Shown: positions 15,791-23,978 of the stretch, in pieces | How the letters are laid out: each line of letters opens with the position of its first letter | Position numbering within the stretch: the first letter of the stretch is position 1 | Origin: Nocardia veterana NBRC 100344 | GTDB lineage: Bacteria > Actinomycetota > Actinomycetes > Mycobacteriales > Mycobacteriaceae | Assembly (NCBI RefSeq): GCF_000308855.1 | Contig: NZ_BAGM01000131.1 | Coordinates: 1-64,000 of the forward strand | Length of the DNA stretch: 64,000 bases | Direction of reading: 5' to 3' | Translations under genes and position numbers: made by a program | Notes under the pieces: model-generated | What the model was told of the DNA's origin: nothing | Database searches by the model: none | Seen by the model: the letters and a program-made list of their open reading frames with translations, nothing else

Positions 15791-17043
15791 GGTGCGGGCG
15801 TGATGGTCAGCTCCTGGGCCGCCGAACCGAGCAGCTGGGGGATGTTCAGCAGCGGGCGGTGCGATTCCAGTTGCACCTCGTAGGGGGTTCGGAGGGTGGC
15901 TTCCAATGCGGGCCAATTGTTTTCGACCTGCCACTTGTATTTCGGCAGCAGCTCGGTGGTGATGTAGTCCCAGCGGTCGTCCAGCACCGACCAGTTCCAA
16001 CCAGGAAGCGGCAGGGTGAGGATCATGGCGCGACCGTCGGCGGCGGTGAAAGGCACCCGCACGGGCCGGAATTCGCGCGGCGGCACCACCCCGGCGACCG
16101 ACGGCGATCCCGCCGCCCCGCTGAGATAGGTGATCGCCTCGCCGACCGAACCCTTGTAGTTGCGCACCTCGTCCCACTGCGCTCCGATGGCCCACTGCTG
16201 TTCGCGGCGCAGCAGCACCGCATTACCGGCGGCGATCCGATCGCGGTCACCGGAGGCAACATCACGCCAGGCGCCCATGATGTCCTCGCCGAACAATCCG
16301 GCTCGCTCGAATTCCGCCAGCGCGGGCAGGCCGCCGGTGACGTAGGCATCGTGCATCGGCATCAGGTCGGAGAAGATGTTCTTCTGCATCACGAGGATCA
16401 TTCCGAGGATCCACTGCAGATCCTCCGGTGTGATGCGCGGCGCGGCATCGGCGAGGGCGCGCAATCCCTCCGGGAGCATGGCCACGGCCTGCGGACCGGC
16501 CGCCTGCTGTACCGCGCCGAGGACGGCGTGGGCGGCATCGGCGATGCCGGGCAGGTCGTAGATGCCGCCCATCAGTTCGGCATCGAGCAGACCACCGCCG
16601 AAGTCGGCGCCGACCTGACCACCCATTCCGGCCCACTGCAATTCGCGGTGGTCGAGCTGCAGGTTCTCGTAGTAGCGGTAGGACTTGATCAGGTTCTCGC
16701 GGTTGGCCTGGACCCCGGTCCGCGGGTCCCAACCACGCAGATCGATGCCGGCCTTCTCGGTCGCGTCGACCAGCCAGTACTGGTACAGCAGCGCGGCATA
16801 GCGGTTCGGTGCGACACCCGCTGTCCGCGCCTCGTCCAGCAGCCGGCCCAGTTCGGCGTGATCGTAGGGCAGTTCCGGATTCACTCCGCCGGGCGCTTGC
16901 GCGGCATTGCGGTTGACCAGCGGCAGGTCCAGATATCGGTCGAGTTCGGGGGTGGCGACAGCGGGAGCGGCGGTCAGCACGCCCACTCCGACCACCGTCG
17001 CGAGAAGCAATCCCGCGCCGCGCGCGATTGCGCTGATACGCAT
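15772..17043 (-). CDS. Secreted protein of unknown function
   Basis: A 423-residue exported protein. The signal peptide (MRISAIARGAGLLLATVVGVGVLTAAPAVA) is cleaved near AVATP. The mature part is mostly helical with several Trp-rich stretches, DLRGWDPRTG and PLPGWNWSVLDDRWDY, and a Gly-rich segment GGQVGADFGGGLL. No cysteine is seen in the mature part. I do not recognise the family. It heads the operon with the 60-codon ORF, the dead lipase homologue and the microprotein, so it may act with that secreted lipase-like protein. Its 3' end falls within the 57-bp repeat. Confidence 0.78.
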   Translation of the reverse strand: MRISAIARGAGLLLATVVGVGVLTAAPAVATPELDRYLDLPLVNRNAAQAPGGVNPELPYDHAELGRLLDEARTAGVAPNRYAALLYQYWLVDATEKAGIDLRGWDPRTGVQANRENLIKSYRYYENLQLDHRELQWAGMGGQVGADFGGGLLDAELMGGIYDLPGIADAAHAVLGAVQQAAGPQAVAMLPEGLRALADAAPRITPEDLQWILGMILVMQKNIFSDLMPMHDAYVTGGLPALAEFERAGLFGEDIMGAWRDVASGDRDRIAAGNAVLLRREQQWAIGAQWDEVRNYKGSVGEAITYLSGAAGSPSVAGVVPPREFRPVRVPFTAADGRAMILTLPLPGWNWSVLDDRWDYITTELLPKYKWQVENNWPALEATLRTPYEVQLESHRPLLNIPQLLGSAAQELTITPAPAPEGR

Positions 17044-17547
17044 CGTGTTTCAGCCTTTCGCTATCGGTTCGATGATGGATCGGCGGATTTCTTCCGCGAT
17101 CGGTAGCGAATCAATAGCCGTAGGCGATGACCACCGGCTCATACCGCGAGTAGTGGGCATGTTCGGCCATACTTCATTGCTGACCAACTACCGACCGTCA
17201 GGTTACCGAGACATTACCAATGCCTGTTACAGCCGATATTCGACGCCGGAGCGCGCGTTGATCGGTACGACTTTTCCGCTACCGGATGGAATTAGCTGGT
17301 AGTTGACCATTTATCCAGTGAAAGCCGGTTTCCGGTGCCGGTTTCGGGACCGGAGCTACGGATGACAGTTATCACAATTCGATAACAAGGGCATAACCGC
17401 GAATCTGCGTGAACCCCGGTGACGCCCGCGAAACCGGGGTCGGGACGCGCGCCACGCGCCGCCGTGCGGGGTGCGGGACGCGGCAACCCGGGGTGCGGAT
17501 GTCGACCGCGGGTAGGTTCCGGCGCCGCGAGCGGCTACGGTCGGTCC
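17044..17547. promoter_or_regulatory. Divergent promoter region, relatively AT-rich
   Basis: About 500 bases between the secreted-protein gene and lpqI with no gene. The stretch 17160-17390 is richer in A and T than its surroundings, and carries three spaced TTAC-type half-sites (GGTTACC, CATTACC, TGTTACA, 17200-17230) and the arms CAACTACC/GGTAGTTG at about 17183 and 17294. These could bind a regulator. No promoter can be fixed by eye. Confidence 0.45.
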
Positions 17548-18720
17548 ATGCGCAACGTCGCCGGGATCGTTCTCGCAGTAGCCGCAGTCGCCCTCGCCGG
17601 GTGCTCCGGTGGGGGCAGTTCCTCCTCCACCACCACCCCCGGTGCCGGCTCCGGCACCGCCACCGGCACCCGCACCACCGCCGCGACGACCACCACGAGC
17701 AGCCAACAGGACTGCGCCGCAGGCTATCTCGCCCAGTTCACCACGCGGCAGAAGTTGGCACAGCTGCTCACCGTGGGTGTCGAGAACACCGCCGACGCCG
17801 AACAGGTCGTCCGGGGGGAACAGGTCGGCGGCATCTTCGTGGGCAGCTGGACCGATCAGTCGATGCTCTCCGACCAGGGTCTCGAGCAGGTGAAAGCCGC
17901 CGCCCGCACCCCGCTGATGGTGACCATCGACGAGGAGGGCGGCCGGGTGTCTCGGCTGAAGAACCTGATCGGGCCGGCCCCGTCGGCGCGGGTCGCCGCC
18001 CAGACCATGTCGGCCGACGAGTACTACCAGCAGAGCCTGGCCCGCGGGCAGGCGATGAAGAAGCTCGGCATCACCGTCGACTTCGCGCCCGACGTGGACG
18101 TCAGCGACGAGCCCGACGACGCCGTGATCGGCGACCGGTCGTATTCGCAGGACCCGCAGATTGTCACCGAGTACGCGGGCGCCTACATCCGCGCGATGCA
18201 CGATGCCGGGATCGGCGCGGTGATGAAGCACTTCCCGGGCCACGGGCACGGATCGGGCGATTCCCACACCGGCGCGGTCCGCACACCCCCGCTGGATCAG
18301 ATGCAACAGGTCGATCTGGTGCCGTTCCGGAATCTGATCGACTCCGGGGCTGCCGTGATGGTCGGCCATCTGGACGTGCCGGGACTGACGGCGCCCAATG
18401 TTCCGGCCAGCATCAGCCCACAGGCGATGGCCCTGCTGCGCCAGGGCACCGGCTACGGCGCCAAGCCCTACGACGGACCGATCTTCACCGACGATCTCAG
18501 CGGCATGGCTGCCATCACGGCCCGGATGGGCATCGAGGAGGCGGTCGCCGCGGCCCTCGAGGCCGGGGCGGACGATGCGCTGTGGATCAGCACCGATGCG
18601 GTCACCTCGGTGTTGGACCACTTGGAACAGGAAGTGCGCGACGGGAAGCTCACCATGAAGCAGATCGACGATTCCGTGCTGCGGGTGGCCAAGTTCAAGG
18701 GCATCCAGCTCCCCTGCTGA
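17548..18720 (+). CDS. lpqI: Lipoprotein beta-N-acetylhexosaminidase, LpqI-like
   Basis: A 390-residue GH3 glycosidase starting at the ATG at 17548. The lipobox LAGC follows the signal peptide (Cys about 17), so it is anchored on the outer membrane face; a Ser/Thr/Pro/Gly linker separates it from the enzyme. The NagZ signature KHFPGHGHGSGDSHTG (about residue 227) has the catalytic His-Asp loop, and FTDDLSGM carries the Asp nucleophile (about 313). It removes N-acetylglucosamine from peptidoglycan fragments in cell-wall recycling, as known for mycobacterial LpqI. Its neighbour is tetR, as in H37Rv (Rv0237-Rv0238). Confidence 0.9.
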   Translation: MRNVAGIVLAVAAVALAGCSGGGSSSSTTTPGAGSGTATGTRTTAATTTTSSQQDCAAGYLAQFTTRQKLAQLLTVGVENTADAEQVVRGEQVGGIFVGSWTDQSMLSDQGLEQVKAAARTPLMVTIDEEGGRVSRLKNLIGPAPSARVAAQTMSADEYYQQSLARGQAMKKLGITVDFAPDVDVSDEPDDAVIGDRSYSQDPQIVTEYAGAYIRAMHDAGIGAVMKHFPGHGHGSGDSHTGAVRTPPLDQMQQVDLVPFRNLIDSGAAVMVGHLDVPGLTAPNVPASISPQAMALLRQGTGYGAKPYDGPIFTDDLSGMAAITARMGIEEAVAAALEAGADDALWISTDAVTSVLDHLEQEVRDGKLTMKQIDDSVLRVAKFKGIQLPC

Positions 18721-18764
18721 CCTCGCCGAGCAGCGAATCGGGGGCAATTCGTTGCTCCCGGAAA

Positions 18765-18780
18765 CTTACCTTGGAGTAAG
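18765..18780. promoter_or_regulatory. Candidate TetR operator before tetR
   Basis: CTTACCTTGGAGTAAG: arms CTTAC/GTAAG with a six-base spacer, 31 bases before the tetR start. Same form as the sites at 9392 and 21921. Suggests autoregulation. Confidence 0.7.
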
Positions 18781-18811
18781 ATAGGGGTTTCGATATGGGC
18801 TAGGAGTGTGC

Positions 18812-19411
18812 ATGGCAGGCGGAACGAAGCGGCTTCCCAGGGCGGTTCGTGAGCAGCAGATGCTGGACGCCGCCGTCGAAGTCTTCTCCCGAAAGGGATA
18901 TCACGACACCTCGATGGACGCCATCGCGGCCGAAGCCAAGATCTCCAAGCCGATGCTGTATTTGTACTACGGCTCCAAGGACGAGCTCTTCCGAGCCTGC
19001 ATTCAGCGGGAGAGCGTGCGATTCATCGAAGCCGTCGCGGTGGCCGGGAACCCGAAGCTGACCCCGCACGAACAGTTGCGGGCGGGTCTCGAGGCCTTCC
19101 TGTCCTACGTCGACACCAACCGGCTGTCGTGGTCGGTGCTGTACCGGCAGGCGCTCGGGCAGCAACCGTTCGCCTCGGAAATCGCCAACAGCCGCGAGCG
19201 GATCATCGAGCTGACCGCGAAGCTGCTGGAGTCGAGCGCCAAATACGCCGAGCCCGGAACGGATTTCGATATCGTCGCGGTCGCCGTGATCGGCGCGGGC
19301 GAGGCCATCGCCGACCGCATCGCCAGCGGTGAGGTCGATGTCGCCAGCGCGGTCGACCTACTGGACAATCTGGCCTGGCGCGGTCTGGCCGGTAAGAAGA
19401 AGGCCGAATAA
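18812..19411 (+). CDS. TetR-family regulator of the lipid locus
   Basis: A 199-residue TetR protein, starting at the ATG at 18812 after TAGGAG (a GTG at 18806 is possible). The helix-turn-helix spans residues 10-55 (MLDAAVEVFSRKGYHDTSMDAIAAEAKISKPMLYLYYGSKDELF, given in part). The C-terminal ligand-binding half begins near ESVRFIEAVAVAG and should sense an acyl-CoA or similar compound. In H37Rv the same position is held by Rv0238. Its own operator and a nearly identical one between fabG4 and fadA2 point to control of these genes and perhaps fadE5. Confidence 0.85.
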   Translation: MAGGTKRLPRAVREQQMLDAAVEVFSRKGYHDTSMDAIAAEAKISKPMLYLYYGSKDELFRACIQRESVRFIEAVAVAGNPKLTPHEQLRAGLEAFLSYVDTNRLSWSVLYRQALGQQPFASEIANSRERIIELTAKLLESSAKYAEPGTDFDIVAVAVIGAGEAIADRIASGEVDVASAVDLLDNLAWRGLAGKKKAE

Positions 19412-19482
19412 TCCCGAGCAACGTCCGACGGTGAGCGACCGGCTCCCGCCGGCGCGCCACGGCACAGCCGGGGGCCGATCGG

Positions 19483-19570
19483 CGACAGCCGCACACCTTT
19501 TCGGCTTCGCCGCATATCGAATCCCCCATGCGATCCGATATGCGGCCGCCGAAAAGATGTGCGGCTGTCG
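19483..19570. repeat. Long inverted repeat between tetR and htdX
   Basis: Arms 19483-19519 and 19536-19570 pair almost perfectly over about 35 bases. The left starts CGACAGCCGCACA and ends GCCGCATATCG; the right starts CGATATGCGGC and ends TGTGCGGCTGTCG, with a 16-base loop and a small bulge. It lies between convergent genes and could end transcription in both directions, but its length and lack of T tract are unusual and a transposon relic (MITE-like) is possible. Confidence 0.85.
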
Positions 19571-19583
19571 GGCCGGACGCTGC

Positions 19584-20453
19584 TCAGCGCAGCGTCGCGG
19601 TCAGATGAGGGTAGCCCTTCTTCGGGTGCTTCAGGGACAGTTCCCAACCCTCGGCGGTCTGGTCGGCGTAGACATTGACCGTCGACGGCAGCAGGATCGG
19701 CTTGCCGAATTTCACCGCGTAGGTCGCCTCCGCGGGCACCCGGCCCTCGATCACACCGAGGATCGCGGCGGCCGACCACATCCCGTGCGCGATCGAGCGC
19801 GGGAAGCCGAAGGCCTTCGCGCCCAACGCCGACATGTGGATCGGGTTGCGGTCACCGGAGGCGGCCGCGTAGCGATGGATCATCGCCTGGTCCACCTTCA
19901 GTGTGCGCAACGGCGGCGGGGGCACCTCGTCCGGCTTGGGAGCCGGCTTGGGACCACCCGACAGCGAGGTGCGCTGCTGGTGCAGGAAGGTGGTGACCTG
20001 CCGCCACACCAGCTCACGCCCCACGCGGATCTCGCTGATCGCGTCGACCAGCAGACCCTTCGGATGCTCCCGCAGATTCTCCACGTGCGCGTGGATGTCC
20101 AGCGGCTCGCTGACCGAGATCTCGCGGGTCCGCTCGATCAGGTTCTCCGCGTGCACGGCGCCGACGGCGACGAACGGGAAGTCCCGCGCCACCACCAGCT
20201 GCATCACCACCGGGAAGGTCAGCACGAACGGATAGGTCAGCGGCAGCGCGTCGCCGAAGCGCAGGCCGGTCGCATGGCAGTAGGCGGCCAGATGGTCGGG
20301 GTCGACCCGAACGCCCGTCAATTCGATTTCGCGGTCCGGGATTTCGGACTTGCGCGCCGAAATCAACGGCAGCGGAACGGCACCCAGCGCGGCCTTGAGG
20401 TACAGGCTGCCGGTCTTCGGGGGCGCGTCCAGCGAAATGGTCCGGTTCGCCAC
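19584..20453 (-). CDS. htdX: 3-hydroxyacyl-thioester dehydratase HtdX-like
   Basis: A 289-residue MaoC-like double hotdog protein. The hydratase motif is in the C-terminal half: ASGDRNPIHMS, with Asp and His acting on water, and SIAHGMW nearby. The N-terminal half is the degenerate partner. It dehydrates (R)-3-hydroxyacyl thioesters. The start is GTG at 20453, one base after the fabG4 stop, so the two are translationally coupled. In mycobacteria HtdX and FabG4 act together in fatty acid or FAS-II-like elongation or degradation; here the pair is conserved, as at Rv0241c-Rv0242c. Confidence 0.92.
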   Translation of the reverse strand: MANRTISLDAPPKTGSLYLKAALGAVPLPLISARKSEIPDREIELTGVRVDPDHLAAYCHATGLRFGDALPLTYPFVLTFPVVMQLVVARDFPFVAVGAVHAENLIERTREISVSEPLDIHAHVENLREHPKGLLVDAISEIRVGRELVWRQVTTFLHQQRTSLSGGPKPAPKPDEVPPPPLRTLKVDQAMIHRYAAASGDRNPIHMSALGAKAFGFPRSIAHGMWSAAAILGVIEGRVPAEATYAVKFGKPILLPSTVNVYADQTAEGWELSLKHPKKGYPHLTATLR

Positions 20454-20454
20454 G

Positions 20455-21816
20455 TCAGGCTCCGATCATGGCCTGGCCGCAAACGCGAACGACGTTGCCG
20501 TTCACCGCGTTCGAGGCCGGGCTGGCGAAGTAGGCGATGGTCTCGGCGACGTCGACGGTCTGGCCGCCCTGCAGCAGCGAGCTGAGCAGCCGGCCGGCCT
20601 CGCGGGTGCCGACCGGGATGGCGGCGGTCATCGCGGTTTCGATGAAGCCGGGGGCGACGGCGTTGATGGTGATGCCCTTCTCGGCCAGCTTCGGCGCCTC
20701 GGCGTTCACCATGCCGATCACACCGGCCTTGGAGGCGCCGTAGTTGGTCTGGCCGCGGTTACCGGCGATACCGGCGATCGAGGACACGTCGATCACCCGG
20801 CCGCCCTCCTTCAGCGCGCCCTTGGCCACCAGGCCCTCGGTAATGCGGTGCGGCGCGGCGAGATTGACGTTGAGCACCGCGTCCCAGCGGGCGGCGTCCA
20901 TGTTCGCGAGCAGCTTGTCGCGGGTGATACCGGCGTTGTGCACGATGATGTCGATACCGCCGAAGCGCTGGGTGGCGAATTCGGCGATCTTGTCCGCGGC
21001 GTCGGGTGCGGTCACGTCGACGGCGAGGGCGGTGCCACCCACCTTGTTCGCGGTCTCCGACAGCGCCTCACCGGCGGCCGGGATGTCTGCGACGATCACG
21101 GTCGCGCCGTCGCGGGCGAAGACCTCGGCGATGGTGGCGCCGATACCGCGCGCGGCACCGGTGACCACGGCGACCTTGCCGGCCAGCGGCTTGGCCCAGT
21201 CGATACCGGCGGCGGCGTTGTCGTCCTTGCCGACCCGGAAGACCTGGCCGTCGACGAACGCCGACTTGGCCGAGAGGATGAAGCGCAGGGTCGACTCCAG
21301 CCCGGTGGCGGCCGCGGCGGCCTCCGGGTGCAGGTAGACCAGGTTGGCGGTGGCGCCACGCAGCAGTTCCTTACCGACACTGCGGGAGAAGCCCTCCAGC
21401 GCGCGCTGCGCGATCTGCGCGTCGACGCTGCCCGCGAGCTCCGGGGTGGTGCCGATGACGAGGACGCGACCCGACGGCGCGATCGAGCGCATGGCCGGCT
21501 GGAAGAATTCGAACAGCTGCCGCAATTCCTCAACGGTGCCGATGCCGGTGGCGTCGAACACCAGGGCGCCGAATTTCACGCCCTGGGTGGGGGCGTCGAC
21601 GAAGGTGTAGTCCGACAGCAGGGTGCGGGCGGCGTCGGCGACGCGGCCCTTACCGCCGAGCAGTACCGGGCCGGGCAGCGGCGGCTCGCCCGGGGTGTAG
21701 CGGCGCAGCTTCTCCGGCTGCGGCAGACCCAATTTTCCGGCCAGGAACGCGCCGGGTGCGGAATTGACGAAAGACCCGTAGAGGTTGGGAGCGCCCTTGC
21801 TCTTGCTGGCTGCCAC
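20455..21816 (-). CDS. fabG4: Beta-ketoacyl reductase FabG4 (two-domain SDR)
   Basis: A 453-residue protein like the 454-residue M. tuberculosis FabG4. The N-terminal half is a flavodoxin-like domain. The C-terminal half is a full SDR: cofactor loop VVTGAARGIGATIAEVF (about 218), NAG motif in VHNAGITRD, catalytic Ser in VIDVSSIAG and Tyr-Lys in NYGASK. It reduces 3-oxoacyl thioesters with NADH. The start is the GTG at 21816, preceded by AGGAACA. The operator 21921-21940 lies upstream, between this gene and divergent fadA2. Confidence 0.92.
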   Translation of the reverse strand: MAASKSKGAPNLYGSFVNSAPGAFLAGKLGLPQPEKLRRYTPGEPPLPGPVLLGGKGRVADAARTLLSDYTFVDAPTQGVKFGALVFDATGIGTVEELRQLFEFFQPAMRSIAPSGRVLVIGTTPELAGSVDAQIAQRALEGFSRSVGKELLRGATANLVYLHPEAAAAATGLESTLRFILSAKSAFVDGQVFRVGKDDNAAAGIDWAKPLAGKVAVVTGAARGIGATIAEVFARDGATVIVADIPAAGEALSETANKVGGTALAVDVTAPDAADKIAEFATQRFGGIDIIVHNAGITRDKLLANMDAARWDAVLNVNLAAPHRITEGLVAKGALKEGGRVIDVSSIAGIAGNRGQTNYGASKAGVIGMVNAEAPKLAEKGITINAVAPGFIETAMTAAIPVGTREAGRLLSSLLQGGQTVDVAETIAYFASPASNAVNGNVVRVCGQAMIGA

Positions 21817-21920
21817 TGTTCCTACCTTCTCCTCGTGTCGAATGTGGACCGCTGCCGATTGTGGATTCGGTGCACCCCGCGCGGTGTAGCCCACATCTAC
21901 GGGGTACGGTGTCGACAATT

Positions 21921-21940
21921 AACTTACTCCAGAGTAAGTT
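21921..21940. promoter_or_regulatory. Candidate TetR operator between fabG4 and fadA2
   Basis: AACTTACTCCAGAGTAAGTT has 7-base arms AACTTAC/GTAAGTT around a six-base spacer, the best of the three TTAC-N6-GTAA sites. It sits between divergent promoters and could control both htdX-fabG4 and fadA2. Confidence 0.75.
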
Positions 21941-22060
21941 TAATGTAAACCGACGCAACCGCCAGCAGTCCAGTCGGCCGGGGCGCCGACGCCGACAGTC
22001 CCCAGCACCCGACATTCCCGGCCGAAGACCAGATAATCCGACGAGACAGTGGAGACTCGA

Positions 22061-23398
22061 GTGACTACCAAAGCCCGATCGGCGAAGACCACAACATCGA
22101 GCAGCCGGGCGAAGAACGCCAAGCAGGCCCGGCCCGTCGCCGTCCTCGGCGGTAACCGCATCCCGTTCGCTCGCTCCGACGGCCGCTACGCCCACGCCTC
22201 CAACCAGGACATGTTCACCGCCGCGTTGAACGGCCTGGTGAGCCGGTTCGGGCTGCAGGGTGAGCGGCTCGGCATGGTCGTCGGCGGCGCGGTGCTCAAA
22301 CGGGTCGGCGAGCACGGCATGATCCGGGAGAGCGTGCTCGGCAGCGAACTGTCGCCCTACACCCCGGCCCACGACCTGCAGCTGGCCTGCGGCACCGGCC
22401 TGCAGTCGATCGTCACCGTGGGTGACGGCATCGCGCTCGGCCGGATCGAGGCCGGTATCGGCGGCGGCACCGACACCACCTCCGACGCGCCCATCGGCGT
22501 CAGCGAATCCATGCGTGAATGGATGCTCGACGCCAACCGCGCGCGCAACAACAAGGACTACGTCAAGCTGGTCGGCCGGTTGCGCCCGAGCATGGTCGGC
22601 ATCGAGATCCCGCGCAACGCCGAACCGCGCACCGGGCTGTCGATGGGTGAGCACGCGGCCATCACCGCCAAGGAATTCGGCATCGCCCGCGAGGCGCAGG
22701 ACGAGCTGGCCTACCTGTCGCACAAGAACATGGCCGCCGCCTACGACCGCGGCTTCTTCGACGATCTGGTCACCCCGTTCCTCGGTCTGACCCGCGACGA
22801 CAACCTGCGCCCGAACTCATCGCTGGAAAAGCTGGCCACCCTGAAGCCGGTCTTCGGCAACAAGCTCGGCGACGCCACCATGACCGCCGGCAACTCCACC
22901 CCGCTCACCGACGGCGCCTCCGCGGTGCTGCTGGGCAGCGAGGAATGGGCCGCCGAGCGCAACCTCGAGCCGCTGGCCTACCTGGTCGACAGCGAGGTCG
23001 CCGCGGTGGACTACGTGTGGGGTCCGGACGGCCTGCTGATGGCCCCGACCTACGCCGTCCCGCGCCTGCTCGCCCGCAACGGCCTGACCCTGCAGGATTT
23101 CGACTACTACGAGATCCACGAGGCATTCGCCTCCGTCGTGCTGGCCACCCTGCAGGCATGGGAGTCCGACCAGTACTGCAAGGAGCGCCTGGGCCTCGAC
23201 GGCGCCCTCGGCTCGATCGACCGCAGCAAGCTCAACGTCAACGGCTCCTCGCTGGCCGCCGGCCACCCGTTCGCCGCCACCGGCGGCCGCATCATCGCCC
23301 AGACGGCAAAGCAGTTGGCGGAGAAGGGTTCCGGCCGCGCACTCATCTCCATCTGCGCCGCCGGCGGCCAGGGCGTGGTCGCCATCCTGGAGCGCTGA
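22061..23398 (+). CDS. fadA2: Acetyl-CoA acetyltransferase FadA2
   Basis: A 445-residue thiolase starting at the GTG at 22061 after GGAG. It has a Lys/Ser/Thr-rich leader, then VAVLGGNRIPFARSDG like the mycobacterial FadA2. The nucleophilic Cys110 is in LQLACGTGLQ; the catalytic His is in GHPFAATGGR and the second Cys in ICAAGGQG. It performs the last thiolytic step of beta-oxidation or its reverse. Divergent from fabG4 with a shared operator. The hairpin at 23398-23436 ends it. Confidence 0.93.
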   Translation: MTTKARSAKTTTSSSRAKNAKQARPVAVLGGNRIPFARSDGRYAHASNQDMFTAALNGLVSRFGLQGERLGMVVGGAVLKRVGEHGMIRESVLGSELSPYTPAHDLQLACGTGLQSIVTVGDGIALGRIEAGIGGGTDTTSDAPIGVSESMREWMLDANRARNNKDYVKLVGRLRPSMVGIEIPRNAEPRTGLSMGEHAAITAKEFGIAREAQDELAYLSHKNMAAAYDRGFFDDLVTPFLGLTRDDNLRPNSSLEKLATLKPVFGNKLGDATMTAGNSTPLTDGASAVLLGSEEWAAERNLEPLAYLVDSEVAAVDYVWGPDGLLMAPTYAVPRLLARNGLTLQDFDYYEIHEAFASVVLATLQAWESDQYCKERLGLDGALGSIDRSKLNVNGSSLAAGHPFAATGGRIIAQTAKQLAEKGSGRALISICAAGGQGVVAILER

Positions 23399-23436
23399 TT
23401 CACGAAACCGCTTCGGCGGCATAGGTTTCGGTGAAT
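23398..23436 (+). terminator. Terminator after fadA2
   Basis: ATTCACGAAACC pairs with GGTTTCGGTGAAT with one bulge, overlapping the stop codon region. Confidence 0.7.
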
Positions 23437-23669
23437 ATCGCGGCAGCGCCGGTTCGTTCGACAACGAGCCGGCGCTGTTCGATATCGACGCGACACGCAG
23501 CCGGTTCCGGTCAGCCCGGATGGCGATATCTCGGCCTGGACACCGCCCGGCTCGGCGAGGCTACCCAACCACTCAGGTCAGAGCCGTCACCGGACCGTCG
23601 AATGGCACAATACGTCCGGGGCACGACTGCGGTCACAACATCGACACCGAACCAGAGGGGGAGCCGAGC

Positions 23670-23978
23670 ATGCTGCAAGCGGACATAGATGAGTTGAACA
23701 AGCTGGTGACGACACTGAAAGATGTTGCGACGCAAGTCGATGGGATCGTCGTCCGCACGACCGGCGACCAGATCACCGCTGCCTTGCCCGGCTGCACAAT
23801 CGGCCCTGCTTGTGCCCAGCTCGGAGAGTTCACCGAAGGCGCATGGTTTCGCGTCGCCGAACGCGTTCGCGCACTGTCGGACCTCGTCTACAAGTCGGCG
23901 AACCTGTTCGCGGCGAACGATGAGCAGTTCAGGCTGATGCTCGACCAGATGGACTTTCACACGCGGGGTGACCGGTAA
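23670..23978 (+). CDS. EspC-like (DUF2580) type VII secretion small protein
   Basis: A 102-residue all-helical protein starting LQADIDELNKLVTTLKDV, with a central bend and a second helical half (RVRALSDLVYKSANLFAAND), the pattern of the EspC-like family of ESX-associated proteins. An unusual Cys pair CTIGPAC lies in the bend. It starts at 23670 after AGAGGGGGAG. Its TAA overlaps the ATG of the next gene (TAATG), so the two are coupled. It is probably secreted with, or a chaperone for, the large protein downstream. Local GC content is lower than the backbone. Confidence 0.7.
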   Translation: MLQADIDELNKLVTTLKDVATQVDGIVVRTTGDQITAALPGCTIGPACAQLGEFTEGAWFRVAERVRALSDLVYKSANLFAANDEQFRLMLDQMDFHTRGDR

